Shown here: positions 21,952 to 33,600 of the stretch, piece after piece
Layout of the letters: each line of letters opens with the position of its first letter
Numbering within the stretch: the stretch's first letter is position 1
Origin: Seminavis robusta
Taxonomy: Eukaryota; Bacillariophyta; Bacillariophyceae; Naviculales; Naviculaceae
Length of the DNA: 64,000 nucleotides
Direction of reading: 5' to 3'
Assembly: GCA_903772945.1 (NCBI GenBank)
Contig: CAICTM010000100.1
Location: 1-64,000 of the forward strand
The notes under the pieces: generated by a model
The model's input: the letters and a program-made list of their open reading frames with translations, nothing else
Database searches by the model: none
Told to the model about the DNA's origin: nothing
Position numbers and translations under genes: made by a program

Positions 21952-23676
21952 ATGGATCCACCTCCACTCATCCAAGCGACCATCTGCGACTGCTGTGGCA
22001 AGGCCAAGCACCCAGACAAGGATTTGCTCAAGTGTGGTCGATGCCGACAAGCCTGCTATCATGACAAGGTATGCCAGAAAAAGCACTGGCCCACGCACAA
22101 GGCGATTTGTCGGCAGTTGGTCCAACGCGCAGAGGAAGAAGCCCTTCAACGACAATCCGTCCAAGTGCTCCCTGATACGGACAACAAGGGACGTGTGTTG
22201 ATTGCCTTGAAAGAATTTGCTCCCGGTGATGTGGTCTTGTTGGAAAGTCCCGCCGTGCTGTTTGATACTCGATTGGAATATCGAGGATTGTTGCAAGCGT
22301 TTGGATCGGCCACGGTCCACACGCAACAGAGAGTGTTGGATTTGCACGCTTCGCCTCATGCAACCATTGATTCACCAGCGAGACAACAGTGCTGGGCGCG
22401 TCTGGAACAGCAACGAGTGGCATATCTGCAGGCGCACCCTCAGGCGTCAACTGTGTTGACCCAAAACACCGCCGAGAAGCTCTTGGCGATTATTGAAACC
22501 AATGGCTACAATTTGTTCAATGCAGCAGCAACAACAACAAATGATCCCAAACAATGGATGGGACTCTTTGTGCTGGGAAGTATGCCAGAGCACTCCTGCA
22601 ATCCCAATGTGACGTTGAACACCACTCGAGACTGCAAAATTGAATTGCTGGCCGAACGATCGATTGCCAAGGGTGATCGTTTGTCCTTTAGTTATATCGA
22701 AGGAATTTACGAAAAGTGCCGAGAGCAACGACAAGCCAGCTTGCTAGAGCAAAAGCACTTTACTTGTCTGTGCGCACGATGCTTCGGAATCGACGAATGC
22801 CGGCCTCTGCTTTTGCCAGGAATGACAGATCCTATTTTTTGGAATGCCCAGCTGCACAAGTATGTTGGTGTGAAGGCTCTTTCCTCTTCCGAGGCGGACA
22901 ATGACGACAATGCACCGTCATCAATGACACTACTAGACCTGACGAACGAGGATGCTTCTGTTGCCAGCTTTTTGAAAGCCGAGGAGGAACTGATGCTCAA
23001 GATACATCAACTGGAACAGTCAATGGAACAGGGAAAGATATCATTCCAATCGGTCTTGACACAAATGGCAAGTCTCATGTCGAGTACCCAATGGAAATCA
23101 ACCATTCATCCACTGCATTGGTTAAATCTGTCGGCGTGTAACTTTCTCTCCCAGGCTGGATCCGCCACGGCTCGGATGCAGCCAGCCAGCGACGGCGCTA
23201 TGCGTTGGTTACGAGTATCCATCGTGGCACTGCTCCACAACTTGACATGGGTCGAACGAACGGTTCGGGTGCTGCGACATCAGCCAACCAACAACAATGG
23301 AGCCAGCCAAACACTTACAACTGCGGCAGTCTGTCACAACCTCGCACAAGAGATACAAAACCACGACAACCCTGTACGACAAATAATCACACACATACTA
23401 TTCGACAATGATGTGGATGTGAAACGTGCCGTGGGTATTGTGTGTGCACAACCCGTGGACGAAACGTGTGTGACGGCAGACAGTCTCTTGACGGCCTTTT
23501 TTGCCGGACAGGATCTGCTCGTAGCTGGACACGCAGACTTGGCCATCATGCTGTATCAACGCTACCAAGAGTGGTTCCATAAACTCAAACAACCAAATGA
23601 AGAGAATCGACAGCGGATTGATGTTTTGATATCATCAAGAGGAAACACCAATCCATTTGCCAATATGCTTTTGTAA
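21952..23676 (+). CDS. MYND-SET (SMYD-like) lysine methyltransferase
   Basis: The protein has 574 residues from the ATG at 21952, in a strong context (aaaccATGG); the open frame upstream begins with GTG. Residues 12-53 form a MYND zinc finger (CDCCGKAK, CGRCRQACYHDKVCQ, HWPTHKAIC), a protein-interaction module. A split SET domain follows: GRVLIALKEFAPGDVVLLESP near 80-100, the SAM-binding motif EHSCNPN near 212-218 (usually NHSCxPN), SFSYIEGIYEK near 243, and post-SET cysteines CLCARC near 274. SMYD proteins transfer methyl groups from SAM to lysines of histones and other proteins. The N-to-E change in the NHSC motif is unusual; this Asn contacts SAM in studied SET enzymes, so activity needs testing. 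The C-terminal half is helical and of unknown function. Confidence 0.87.
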   Translation: MDPPPLIQATICDCCGKAKHPDKDLLKCGRCRQACYHDKVCQKKHWPTHKAICRQLVQRAEEEALQRQSVQVLPDTDNKGRVLIALKEFAPGDVVLLESPAVLFDTRLEYRGLLQAFGSATVHTQQRVLDLHASPHATIDSPARQQCWARLEQQRVAYLQAHPQASTVLTQNTAEKLLAIIETNGYNLFNAAATTTNDPKQWMGLFVLGSMPEHSCNPNVTLNTTRDCKIELLAERSIAKGDRLSFSYIEGIYEKCREQRQASLLEQKHFTCLCARCFGIDECRPLLLPGMTDPIFWNAQLHKYVGVKALSSSEADNDDNAPSSMTLLDLTNEDASVASFLKAEEELMLKIHQLEQSMEQGKISFQSVLTQMASLMSSTQWKSTIHPLHWLNLSACNFLSQAGSATARMQPASDGAMRWLRVSIVALLHNLTWVERTVRVLRHQPTNNNGASQTLTTAAVCHNLAQEIQNHDNPVRQIITHILFDNDVDVKRAVGIVCAQPVDETCVTADSLLTAFFAGQDLLVAGHADLAIMLYQRYQEWFHKLKQPNEENRQRIDVLISSRGNTNPFANMLL

Positions 23677-24143
23677 TAACAGGCGCTCAGCAGCCTAGCA
23701 TACGGTAAGGCCACGGTAGCAATAGTTAGGTTTCCAGCCATGCCGCACTATTTTAGTACCATAGTTTCATGTTATGGTCATTCTGTGCATAGTGGAAATG
23801 TGTGCTGACCGCTACGTCGACGAATCGAAGGTGAACTGCCACAAAACACCGGAGCATTGCTTGTGAAGATTCATCGCACCAACACAAGCGAGCTTACGAT
23901 GGCTATTGTGGCACAAGATATTATGTGTAGCTGTAGCTACCGTAGCCACTGCATCAGGGCTGAGACGAGGGACGGGAAAGCATTTCTAGCCATTACTATA
24001 GTACGAGGCGAATAGGGTAAAGATTCCATGATCCATCACACCACAAAACAGAGAAGTGTTTCGGGATCTGGCTGTGGGGCGAACAAGCTGTCTTTGTGAG
24101 GGGTCAACCTAGTTTGAAGTGGGACACCCGCCTTCTCTCTTTC
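23677..24143. other. Convergent intergenic region
   Basis: About 470 bp between the 3' ends of the MYND-SET and multi-pass membrane genes. No open frame or repeat is supported. Confidence 0.5.
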
Positions 24144-25238
24144 TCATGCATCAAATGCTCTTAGGTCACCGGAGGTCTCCGCACAGTCATGGTACTCCGA
24201 CCCTTCTTTGGTGGTGGTACCGTTACTATTTGTGTTGACAATGTTTGCTCTTGCCTCGGTTTGTGCGTCGTGGATGCAGCAACCACAAACCTGTCTTCTT
24301 TTGCTGGCTCCCAAATAGAATGTGACATGAAAGAATAGGGTGAAAATCCAAATGCCCCCAACACTGACCCAAATGTTGTCACCACAGTACACAGTTATGC
24401 CGTTCATCTGGACAATAGCAATGATGATGCCCAAGAAAAGGGAGAAAATGGTTGACCATGGGATGGCAACCGCATAAGGTAGTTCTCCAGAGAAGTAGAG
24501 GATCAACATCAAAATGGTACAAAAGTAATGCATTGTCCAATCTGAAATGACGGCACCAGCCATATACAAATCAGCTATCCACTTTTCCATGTCATACGGC
24601 ACAAATGATCGCCATACCGTGTAACAGAGATCTTCATTGACAAACTCAGAAACTGGATTTGTTGTGATGTAGTACGTGTATGTGACTGATGTAGTCATTG
24701 CCAATGGCAGAGCCACAGAGAACAGATACAGGACAATGTTCTTCCTTCTTGTTGCTGTTGGAACAATTGCTGTGCCATTGTTTTCCCCTTGTTCAATAGC
24801 ATCGCATGTGCTGCTGCTTTCACCCTCTTGGTTTACAGTTTGTTTCTCCAAGAGAATCCAAGATACAAAGACTGCTATTACTAACCATACATTCCAGACT
24901 GAAAAGTACACCAATAGAGGGATAGGAGATGGTTCTTCACCATTCCGACAAGCAGCACAAGCCCAGGTCTTCTCATAAATGATCACACCTGCCACATATA
25001 CCACAACAACATTTGCGAGTAGAAGACTGTACAGGACTATGATAGCTTTCTTCCATGTAGGCGGTAGCATTGTGTTCTGGGTTTCTCGTTTGAGTATCGT
25101 GTAGAGGAAGCGTACGGCAGTATCGTCTATCCCTCCAGGTGTTTTATATATCTTATGAAGGTAAGAAAGACCAGGCGATTGCAGTTCCTCCTCCGCATTT
25201 CCGTCAAAGCATGATGTACCATACGGTAATAGGTACAT
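24144..25238 (-). CDS. Multi-pass membrane protein, function unknown
   Basis: A single exon encodes 364 residues. Six or seven hydrophobic segments are visible: AIIVLYSLLLANVVVVYVAG, PLLVYFSVWNVWLVIAVFV, NIVLYLFSVALPLAMTTSV, then one or two segments around MHYFCTILMLILYFSG, then STIFSLFLGIIIAIV and VGGIWIFTLFFHVTFYLG. Loops carry paired cysteines (CAAC, CGCC). The C-terminal 50 residues are polar. There is no signal peptide. The layout recalls FAR-17a/AIG1-like or other small seven-helix families, but I cannot assign one. Convergent with the MYND-SET gene. Confidence 0.7.
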   Translation of the reverse strand: MYLLPYGTSCFDGNAEEELQSPGLSYLHKIYKTPGGIDDTAVRFLYTILKRETQNTMLPPTWKKAIIVLYSLLLANVVVVYVAGVIIYEKTWACAACRNGEEPSPIPLLVYFSVWNVWLVIAVFVSWILLEKQTVNQEGESSSTCDAIEQGENNGTAIVPTATRRKNIVLYLFSVALPLAMTTSVTYTYYITTNPVSEFVNEDLCYTVWRSFVPYDMEKWIADLYMAGAVISDWTMHYFCTILMLILYFSGELPYAVAIPWSTIFSLFLGIIIAIVQMNGITVYCGDNIWVSVGGIWIFTLFFHVTFYLGASKRRQVCGCCIHDAQTEARANIVNTNSNGTTTKEGSEYHDCAETSGDLRAFDA

Positions 25239-25878
25239 GTACGTGTACCAGTTGTCATCAGCGTAAAATGAAGCGGAAAGGGCGTGTATACCAGGTACTT
25301 ATGGCCAAGATCTTGGGAAGTGGGACTGGTGGGAATGAAATATTGTATCGCTCCACTGCACATTGTGGATTGTGGGCGACCCGAAAAGGACAACGGCAGG
25401 ATCTGCTTCTAGCTAGAGCTGCATGAGCAGAGTGATAGCTTCCTTTTGACCTTGTTAGCAAACGGTGGGAGCTCGCCATGGCTATCGCAACATCAACGCC
25501 GCTTGAATTCCTTCACTCGGAAGCATCTTCAGGCAGGGAGTTCTTTCGAAAACCAAAGGAGTTCGATGGAAGCGCTCCTTTCTTTTCTTGCTGCCATTCC
25601 GAAAACACACACTCTCTCCAAAAAAAAACATAGATGATCACTGAAGCAGCTCTAAAACACTTACTACATTCCAAGTCAGCTGGGATCGCAACATCAGTAG
25701 CATGCACATCCTTTAGCCATCATTCTCAAGGGAGCTGAATGTGAAAGCGCAGACTCAGCATCAGCAGTAAAAACGACATAAACAGTAAGTCGCGTGCCGC
25801 TTGTAGTAGCATTGGCTATTTTCGGCTACCGGTGCGGCAAGTCCTGATCATTCCTTTCGCCCCACTCACCACTTAACC
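25239..25878. other. Intergenic region, no gene seen
   Basis: Promoter side of the membrane protein gene and upstream flank of the broken acyltransferase. Only short overlapping frames are present. Confidence 0.45.
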
Positions 25879-27326
25879 ATGCACTCCAGTTGTCATCGGC
25901 GAGACAACTTGTCACATGGAAAGAAAGAACTTCAGTGCCCCCCTTCAATCCAACTCAACTCGTTGCCTTGGTTGGGAAACCGTTGGACAAGCGTGCCTTT
26001 GAGCAGATCTTGGCATCACGAGCCATGGAGGTGCAGGAACGGACACTTGCCAAAGATGACGGTGACAGTGCCGGTGATACAGCAAGAAGCTACTGGTTGC
26101 CAGTAGATGCTCACGCCAGGGAATTGCCTCAGGTCTTCAACAATGATCTTCAAGATAGAATAGAGTCCAACATGAAAGCTCCTTTCAAAGCAAACGACAC
26201 TCCATTGCAGGTCGAAGCTTCCCATGGCGGAGAATTGAGCCAAAGTGGCTCGATTCCAATAACACAACGTCACGGGAAGAACCAACAGAATCCTTGCTGC
26301 TGTTGCGAGGCCACCCCTCCTTGACCCAGGGAACAGTTGCAACGGCTCTTGTAGAGCTTTGTGATGAAGCGGCCGAGCTTCTCCAACAAGAGAATGGAAG
26401 CACCCAAAAATCATTACAATGGCGGCAGAGACTGGCACTCTTGCTCAATGCCTTGTACTTTTACACCATTGGATCCATCAAAGCATTCTTGTATTACTGG
26501 AACCTGTACCAAGCCACTCCAAGCAACACATTTGAGCAAATGCAGAACCAATATCTACCGCCACAGAACCCCGAAATGAGCTCACTTTGGGCTGGGCCCA
26601 CGTGGCATCCTTGGCGGAAGTGGAACATGTGGCCAAGTCCTTGACCAAAGACAAGGACCAAGTGCTGTCAGTGCATGATGTGATCGTCTCTTGTGTGACG
26701 GCCGCCATTGCAAGACAAATGCAAGAGCATCAAATGAAATACGAACTGGACTCGCGAGGAGAAGAACGAAACGTGACGATTCCAAAACAGTTTACTGTCA
26801 TGATGTTGAATCCTGGCGTGGGAAGAACTTTGTTGGATAAGAAGAACAAGATAGTACCTGGTGGGTCGTTGATTGCACCTGTTCCCAGCGATTCCACAAT
26901 CACTGCGGCTCAAAGGCTTGAACTTGTACGCGAGTCTTTCCAAGAGGCATGCCCGCAAACCCCAGTGGTGGCGGGCATGGCAGCTCTTGGATCCAAGTGC
27001 CTCCCCTGCGACAGTAGTATGCTGGATCAAATGGCGGGGCACAAGCCACATGCTGCCTGCTTGGTTTGTCATTCTCCCAAGTCAGTCCCTCAAAGCGGAT
27101 TCACTTGGGTGGCCGACAAGTGGAAGTTGTGCAGGAGTTTAGTCCTCTGACGAGTGAGAGTCTGCCCGTGGGAGTAGTCGTGTCGACCTATGGTGGATAT
27201 TTAAGTATTTCTGTGACAGCGCAACCCTGGGCCGTGCCCGATGCTGACAGGTTCATATCTTGGATTTTGGACGAGTACAAGTTTCTGTACTCAGAGAGTC
27301 CCATGCCGGTGTTGCAAGCACACTAA
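25879..27326 (+). pseudogene. Broken WS/DGAT-like O-acyltransferase
   Basis: Coding similarity runs through the whole interval but in three different frames: an N-terminal part to about 26200, a middle part about 26210-26570, a third about 26560-27090, and the end at 27066-27326. The last part (GGRQVEVVQEFSPLTSE, VGVVVSTYGGYLSISV, VPDADRFISWILDEY) matches the C-terminal domain of bifunctional wax-ester synthase/diacylglycerol acyltransferases, which esterify acyl-CoA to fatty alcohol or diacylglycerol. The active-site motif HHxxxDG is reduced to HPSLTQG near 26310. No in-frame ATG opens the first part well and no splice sites explain the frame changes. A true pseudogene is the best reading; indel errors in the assembly could explain the frames but not the degraded active site. 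Confidence 0.65.
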
Positions 27327-27767
27327 ACGCAGTACGGTACCGTATTACTAGTATCAAAAATCTAGAGAGCAGAGTTTGGACGATTTTGCATGTGCAACAT
27401 AGTTGGAAACACTTGGCTCATGGGCCGTCCTCAAGCACTTCTTGGTCTGAATCCGCTACATTGTGTAATAGACTTCCGAGTCTTTGAGCATGTGTGCAGC
27501 TCTTATCAAAGTTGAGCCGTGCACAGGTCGAGGATTGTTCCCCATGCTTGGGGGCTTGCACAATTGCTGCTTTTCAAGTCATTCAATGGTGTGCTGGAGA
27601 GCCCAACGCCAGTAACACCAGCAGAGCCACGACGTGCTAAAAACAAGCTTTTGACAGAGATTGAGTTTGTTGGAGGATAGAACTAGTGTAACATTACAGT
27701 AGGTAGGTAGAGTACCGTGCAGCTCTTAAACCACACGAAAGAAAAGCATGCCATTAAGGACACGTTC
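27327..27767. other. Intergenic region, no gene seen
   Basis: Convergent gap between the acyltransferase pseudogene and the small two-exon gene. It contains GTACGGTACCGTATTAC near 27330, of the recurrent GGTACC/CCGGTA palindrome class. Confidence 0.4.
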
Positions 27768-28637
27768 TCATGCGTTGGATGCTTGCAATTGCTCCTCGGC
27801 CGATCGCATCAAGTCTTCCCAAGGTTGTTTCTTCAAATCATCCAACGGCGTGTTTTCCCAAGCTTCTACCAACTTGTTGTTTTGCTGCTGTTGTTGTTTG
27901 ATTTCCTTGACCAACGACACGATCCGCCGCACTCCCTGTTGACCCAAAACTTGCCCGACCAGTCGCATGCGCGTGGCTTGATGACGCGGTCGCTTGCGGC
28001 ATGATGGTTGTTGTTGGGTGGATACTGCTGCTGGTCGAGTGATCAACAAGGCAGTGGTCAAGGAACGGAGGCTTTGATCCAGCAATTCATCTCCAGATGC
28101 TGGTCGCGTATTGTGGCTGGGGAGTGCGGAAAGAGCAAAGAGTGTAGAATGTTGCGACGGAAAGACAAAGTCGTTTTCGGTCTTGTCACTGCTTTGCTGT
28201 AGAGAGGAGGAAGGCTTGAATCGTTTCGTGTGAACACTGAATTATGACAAACAAAGAGAGAAATAGTGTGAGATAAGTTGTCTTCATGGTTGGATGACCC
28301 AAGTCTTGCAATCAGAGAGCTCCACTTACAGCTGACGAAACAGACTCGAACATGGTTGCTCTTGAGCAGCAGATGATGACTTCATGACGTGACAGTTTGG
28401 AAAGAGAGATGACTCTTCTCCAATCATGGTCGACACCAGAGGAGCCACTCGTTGGATAGGCAAGTCATCATTGTGGTGCATGACGGATGAAGTGGGAAAG
28501 GCATCGGTTCGAGCACGGAATAGATCGCCCAAGACCCCTCCATCTGCATCATTGGCGGCCGATCGCTTGGTGCCGGCTCTGCTGCTGCTGCTCAAGGGAG
28601 ACAACTCTCTGACGGAAAAGTCTTTGGTGTGGATCAT
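27768..28637 (-). CDS. Small two-exon gene, unknown protein
   Basis: Exon 1 is 28330-28637, from the first ATG after a CAT/ATC microsatellite; exon 2 starts near 28191 and ends at 27768. The intron is about 138 nt with a GTAAGT donor. The product has about 243 residues. It is Ser-rich at first (IHTKDFSVRELSPLSSSSR), has KRPRHQATRMR as a possible nuclear signal, and ends in a helical Gln-rich stretch (EIKQQQQQNNKLVEAWENTP). No known domain. Three AG acceptors lie within eight bases (exon starts 28196, 28191 or 28188); the first breaks the frame, the other two keep it and differ by one codon. Frame continuity across the splice and low-complexity character are the evidence for a gene; no function is proposed. 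Confidence 0.5.
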
Positions 28638-28667
28638 ATTATTGATGATGATGATGATGATGATGAT
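28638..28667. repeat. (GAT)n trinucleotide microsatellite
   Basis: Eight or so tandem GAT units just upstream of the minus-strand start at 28637. On that strand the repeat reads ATC and lies in the 5' leader, extending the open frame as poly-Ile, which is why the downstream ATG was chosen. Confidence 0.85.
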
Positions 28668-30627
28668 GCCGGTAAGAGAAGAAGATGGACACGAAAGAAG
28701 AACACAGGATATCAATCGAATGGTCTGTGGTGTTGTTTGTTGTTGTGGTGTGGCTGTGTGGCTTGTTTGCGTCGGCGGCTGGGTGTGGCACTGGCTTTGG
28801 GTGTGCTTTGGAAGAAGAAGTTGGTGGACCGCTTCTTGACCTTTGTTCGCTGTATCCTGCTGAATGCCGCTACCGTACCTGTGCTTTTGTCTGGAATCAC
28901 AATTGGGGGACCAGTTCTCTCAATGAAAATAATGATGAATTCCTAGAATTCTTTAGAGTATTACGGAGCAGGATACCCTCATTTTAAACATTTTCTTGAT
29001 TGGGACAAATCAATTTTGAGGTTTTTTCTTTCTTCTAATTGACCAAAATAAAACTATTTTGAGTATTTTATTTTTTACATGAAGTGCCACTTAAACCAAT
29101 GGTACGGTACTTCTGTGCCTCCAATCGCGCTTGCAGAAGCCAGAGAACAAATGTTCTTCGGCCACCATAGAGAAGGAGTTGACAATAATTCCTGACAGAG
29201 TTTGGGGTAGACTTCTTTTACTTTTAGGGGGTCTTCCTTCCCTGTTCCGTTACGCAAGTCCAATTCTGTTCTACGTTCTACATTTTCGGGGGTGAAGGGA
29301 GGTGTTGTGTTGATACATTGGGGGTGGTTGCACTGGCTTCTCATTGGAGCTTCTTCTTGGATCTCCCTGACAACTTTCTATTTAGGGGCTTACGCCTCCT
29401 GAGATCACCGAGAGGGTCCGGTTTGGAATGAAAAAGAGAGGTACGTTTTGACATCGATTAATATTACGTTGTATAATAGAGGTCTAAGGGGAGGAACAAC
29501 GCAAATCCTTGTGTTGGTGCGGCCCATCCACTCTTCGAGTTGATCAGCTGCCGACGACTATTAATATGATCAAGACAAAAAAAAGCATGTTCTTGAAGCC
29601 TCCCAAGCTAGTTGGAGAAGGTGCAGCCTGGGCACCTGCAGGGTGGGGATACTGTGCCCTGTTCAATGACAGCTAGAGCATCGCTCCTCAGGCCCACACA
29701 AAGGATGGACAAAGGATGGACCTACCCAGGTCGGGATGGCAGTAGATTACATGCAGAAATGAAATTCGAAGCAAGCCATAGGCACATTATGTGCAGTAGA
29801 TAATCGTGACTATAATTGGCGGGTCCTCTAGAGGTGGCGGTGGGGGGCAATGGGTGGGCTCTGTTTCGGCATCGTCTGCTTGCCTAGCCTGGTCATTGTT
29901 CCTACACAAAATCTCGCTTGTGGAGCTCTTTGTTTGTGTCCCTGATGGCACCATTGGCTTCCATTACATCTACTCCGTCTGGGATGCTGACGAGGCTCTA
30001 CCTCTTACCCTCTGCCATTTTCCAAAATTCCATCCCTTTTACCAGTACCGGTATGCATAGCCTCTTTCCCCTGATGAACCCTCCGCCACTGTTTGTGCCT
30101 CCCTCGGTCCTCCAGCAATTTCCTCCTGCCTAAAATGCTGGATGTATGCGGACCCCTGAATCTTCTGATAATCAATCCCATCGTCCCCTCGATTTCATTT
30201 CTGGTACAACTAAGGTATCATTGCATAGTATAACAAGGCTGTGGATTTACGTTTTCCTGGACGTTTCTTCTTGGATCTCGCTGTGGAATGGGTTCCATAG
30301 ACTTCGCGTTGGGCAATAGAATAGAAGGGTGGCAGAGCAGCACAGAGAAGCAGCCAGCTGTCTCTCCAACACCTCATTGGATCTGGTTTTAACGAAAGAA
30401 GCTCAGCATCACGAGAGGTTCCCATTTTGCAGCCAAAGAACAAACAAAGAACATTCAGGCTGTTTCCAAGGCTTTTTCTCAAGACCAAGAGCAAAAGGGA
30501 TTAAACCGAGTCCTAGTTGAGTCCAGTCATGAACGTAAGAATCAACTGAGCGATCTTTGATTTGGTGATCAAATGTGCGTGCTCAAATGAGAAGATTTGG
30601 TGCACCTCTACCTCCCTCCAACCAACA
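28668..30627. other. 2-kb divergent intergenic region
   Basis: It separates the starts of the small gene (-) and GCP3 (+). An 89-codon minus-strand frame at 29075-29344 has no known domain. AT-rich sequence at 28980-29090 and the G-rich patch near 29831 (GGTGGCGGTGGGGGGC) are the only compositional features. The frame entering GCP3 from 30562 opens with TTG and is treated as leader. Confidence 0.45.
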
Positions 30628-33600
30628 ATGACAAAGACAACACCAACAACAACTCCCTTCTCCCTCACTGAGCAGTACTGTAGCTTATCTTCCAAGTTAG
30701 TTAATGAATGGACAATGAGCCACACGAACAGTGCCGTGGTCCGCCTGGTTCAGGCTCTCAAGCCAGGCTTATCACAAGAAGAGGAAACTTCCTGTATTGA
30801 ATTATCGCAACGGATAGTGGAGAGTCAATTGGGAGGACGGGGTGCTCATCATGACGGTCCTGGGAATCGACCATTTTCCTTGACTTGGAAACGTCGGATC
30901 GAAAGTCATCTCAGCAGCAACAACATCACTAGCAGTAGCAGCGAAGTGGAGCAGTTGTACGAAGAGCTAACGCAAGTTTGCGAATCCGGTCCAAATGCCA
31001 ATGATCACGATCTTCCCGCCAAACTCATGGCCGTGCTGACTAAACGCATTGGCAAGGCACCCACGGTAGACTCGGCCAGAGTCTTTACCAGTTCCTCGTT
31101 AAATCCCACGAGAAGAGAAACTACTACAAGTGTTGTCAATGCTGCTTCAGGTGCCCCACCGGTACAACAATCAAAACCAGCTGCTCCTGCCACTACTACA
31201 ACCACTAATGGTGCAGCCAATATCAGCCGGAAAAATAATGCAAAGAGTGGTAGTACCAACCACAACAATCTTCAGGACAACCATTATCCCAAAGATAATT
31301 ATAATCAACTTCCTTCCTTGATGGAATTTGATACCACCAATACGCATACATCCTTGGCAGAAGCACTCCGTTACGAAGAACAACAAATTCTCCGTGAATT
31401 GCTGGGAGCGCTACAGGGAATAGACGGAAAGCGAATCAAATTCTTTATTCAAAATAACCACAATCAGCCAAGTAGAAGACAACAACTGGACGATGATGGA
31501 GGGATCCCCTACGAAGGAATACGTCTCTTTTCTCCCGCACTTTCTCCCCAACAGTTTCATTCCATCAAAACAATGAATGGCAATCAATCCAGGCTGGGGA
31601 GTGGTGCCATGGACGCGATTCGGATTTGTGGAGAATCCGGATGGTTGTATCTGCGATTAAAACAGTTTGTCGACTTTCATTTGTCATCATCATCATCTGG
31701 TGGCGGCCGGATTGCTCGAGCATTGGCGCGAGCGGTGGCAACCGAAATGCAACACTACCGAGAAACTCTGGCACAGTGGGAATCCAACTTGACAAAATGG
31801 TCCTTGCGACAATGGTTGATTCAAATACAGCGTCACAATGTCATGCACCGACTGGCAGTATTGGCCATGTTGGTCGAGGCAGTCCCCACGGGATGCCGTC
31901 CCGGGGAAATTAAAGCGTTTGGGGGCGGCGCACTACTCAGTGCCTTGTATAAGCATTCGCTACATGGGGATACCCGGCATCAATCGATTGTGCAGTCCAT
32001 CTTGTATCCGACATCGCAACCATGGTTTCACATGCTCTATCTGTGGACCACACAAGGCATGTTGCCAGCCTCGTGGAATGGGGATTTCTTTGTAACTCTG
32101 CAAAGCACCTACGTGGACAACAACGACGACAATGGCAATCAACAACGAAACAACAACAGTCGCGACAAGTACTTGTGGCAGGAAAAATACACGTTGGACA
32201 AATCGCAAATACCGCTTCCCGGCATTTTCGATCCCAAACTTGTGAGACCCGCATTTATCGTTGGCAAGGGGATTAACTTTATTCGAACCTGTTTGAACCA
32301 GATTGGCTGGACGTTCCCACACCTCGAAGAAGACACGGAGGATGCCGAAGCTGGGGGCGAACATAACGACAGCTTTACGGAGGTTCATGATGAGCAAGCC
32401 AACATGGAGCGATTGGGCTATCACTATGTTGCTGACCCCATGGGATTGGATCCTAATTTGCGACTCGAACGCACACTCTTGCGTTTTGAACGAAAGGTCC
32501 ATTCGCATATCCTGTCGTCCCTCCGAGAAGATCACAATCTACTGGAGCATCTCTTTGCTCTCAAACAGTTCATGTTCCACGGACAGGGTGATTTCTACTC
32601 CTCCCTGTTGGAAGGGCTCTATGCTGAGTTTGGATGTGGCGCAAAGGTGAATGCAAATGGAAACAATAGCTTTGTGGCGGGACATGCCGTGGCGGGCATC
32701 TATCCTTACCAGCTACTGAATATTCTGGAGGTGGCGTTGCGTCAGACAAACGCAAAGCATCTACCAACATTCTGTTTGGAACGATTGAATGTTGAAATGC
32801 TACCTTTCGAACCAGATAGAGATCCAAGTTCCATTGGGCATGGACTCTTTGCAAGCCCTGCGCCAACCCGAGAGGGCGATGAAAACAGCAACGAGCAGGC
32901 CGAAGACAACCGAACTGTCTGGGACATTTTCATGTTGGACTACACTGTTCCAGACCCGTTGGTTGCAATCATTCACGAAAAAGCGGTCGACCAGTACAAA
33001 CTCGTCTATTCATTTCTCTTCGGGCTCCGGAAGGTTGAGTACATGTTGAATCGAACATGGCGCCAAAGTGCCACCCTTCAACATGCACTGCAGATGATTG
33101 CTCAGAACAATGGCCTGCAGGCTTCATCATCCCCAGAATATGCCAATGCCACAATCCTGCTGCGGAAGATTGCAATGACGAGACAGGCAATGACTCACTT
33201 TTGTGTCAACTTGAAGAGCTACTGCATGCTGGAAGTTTTGGAGGGTGGTTGGAAAGAACTGCTCGAAAGACTGGAGCACGCTCGCACTCTGGATGAGGCC
33301 ATCGATGCGCACGACTCTTACCTGGAAGGGATATGCCGCAAGACTTTGCTTCTAAAGGGAAAGCGAACTCGCCGTGGCCGGTTGCGAGACAAAGACCGAA
33401 GCAACAACAAGTTTCGACATTTGTTCGGTGTTCTTTTGAGCATCGCTACTGACTTCAGCACGCTTCAGGAGCGGCTTTTTGACGAAGCACTGGAAGCAGC
33501 GGAAAGGGTCGCTCAACGGCGTCGCGAAGCAGAACGACGAATGAACCACGGACAATGGGGATTTGAAAGTGAGCAAGATTTGGCTGAAGAAGCGTCTTTC

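Noticed and set aside
22028-22450. 140-codon minus-strand frame within the MYND-SET gene
   Set aside because: Shadow of the coding strand, which has clear MYND and SET motifs.
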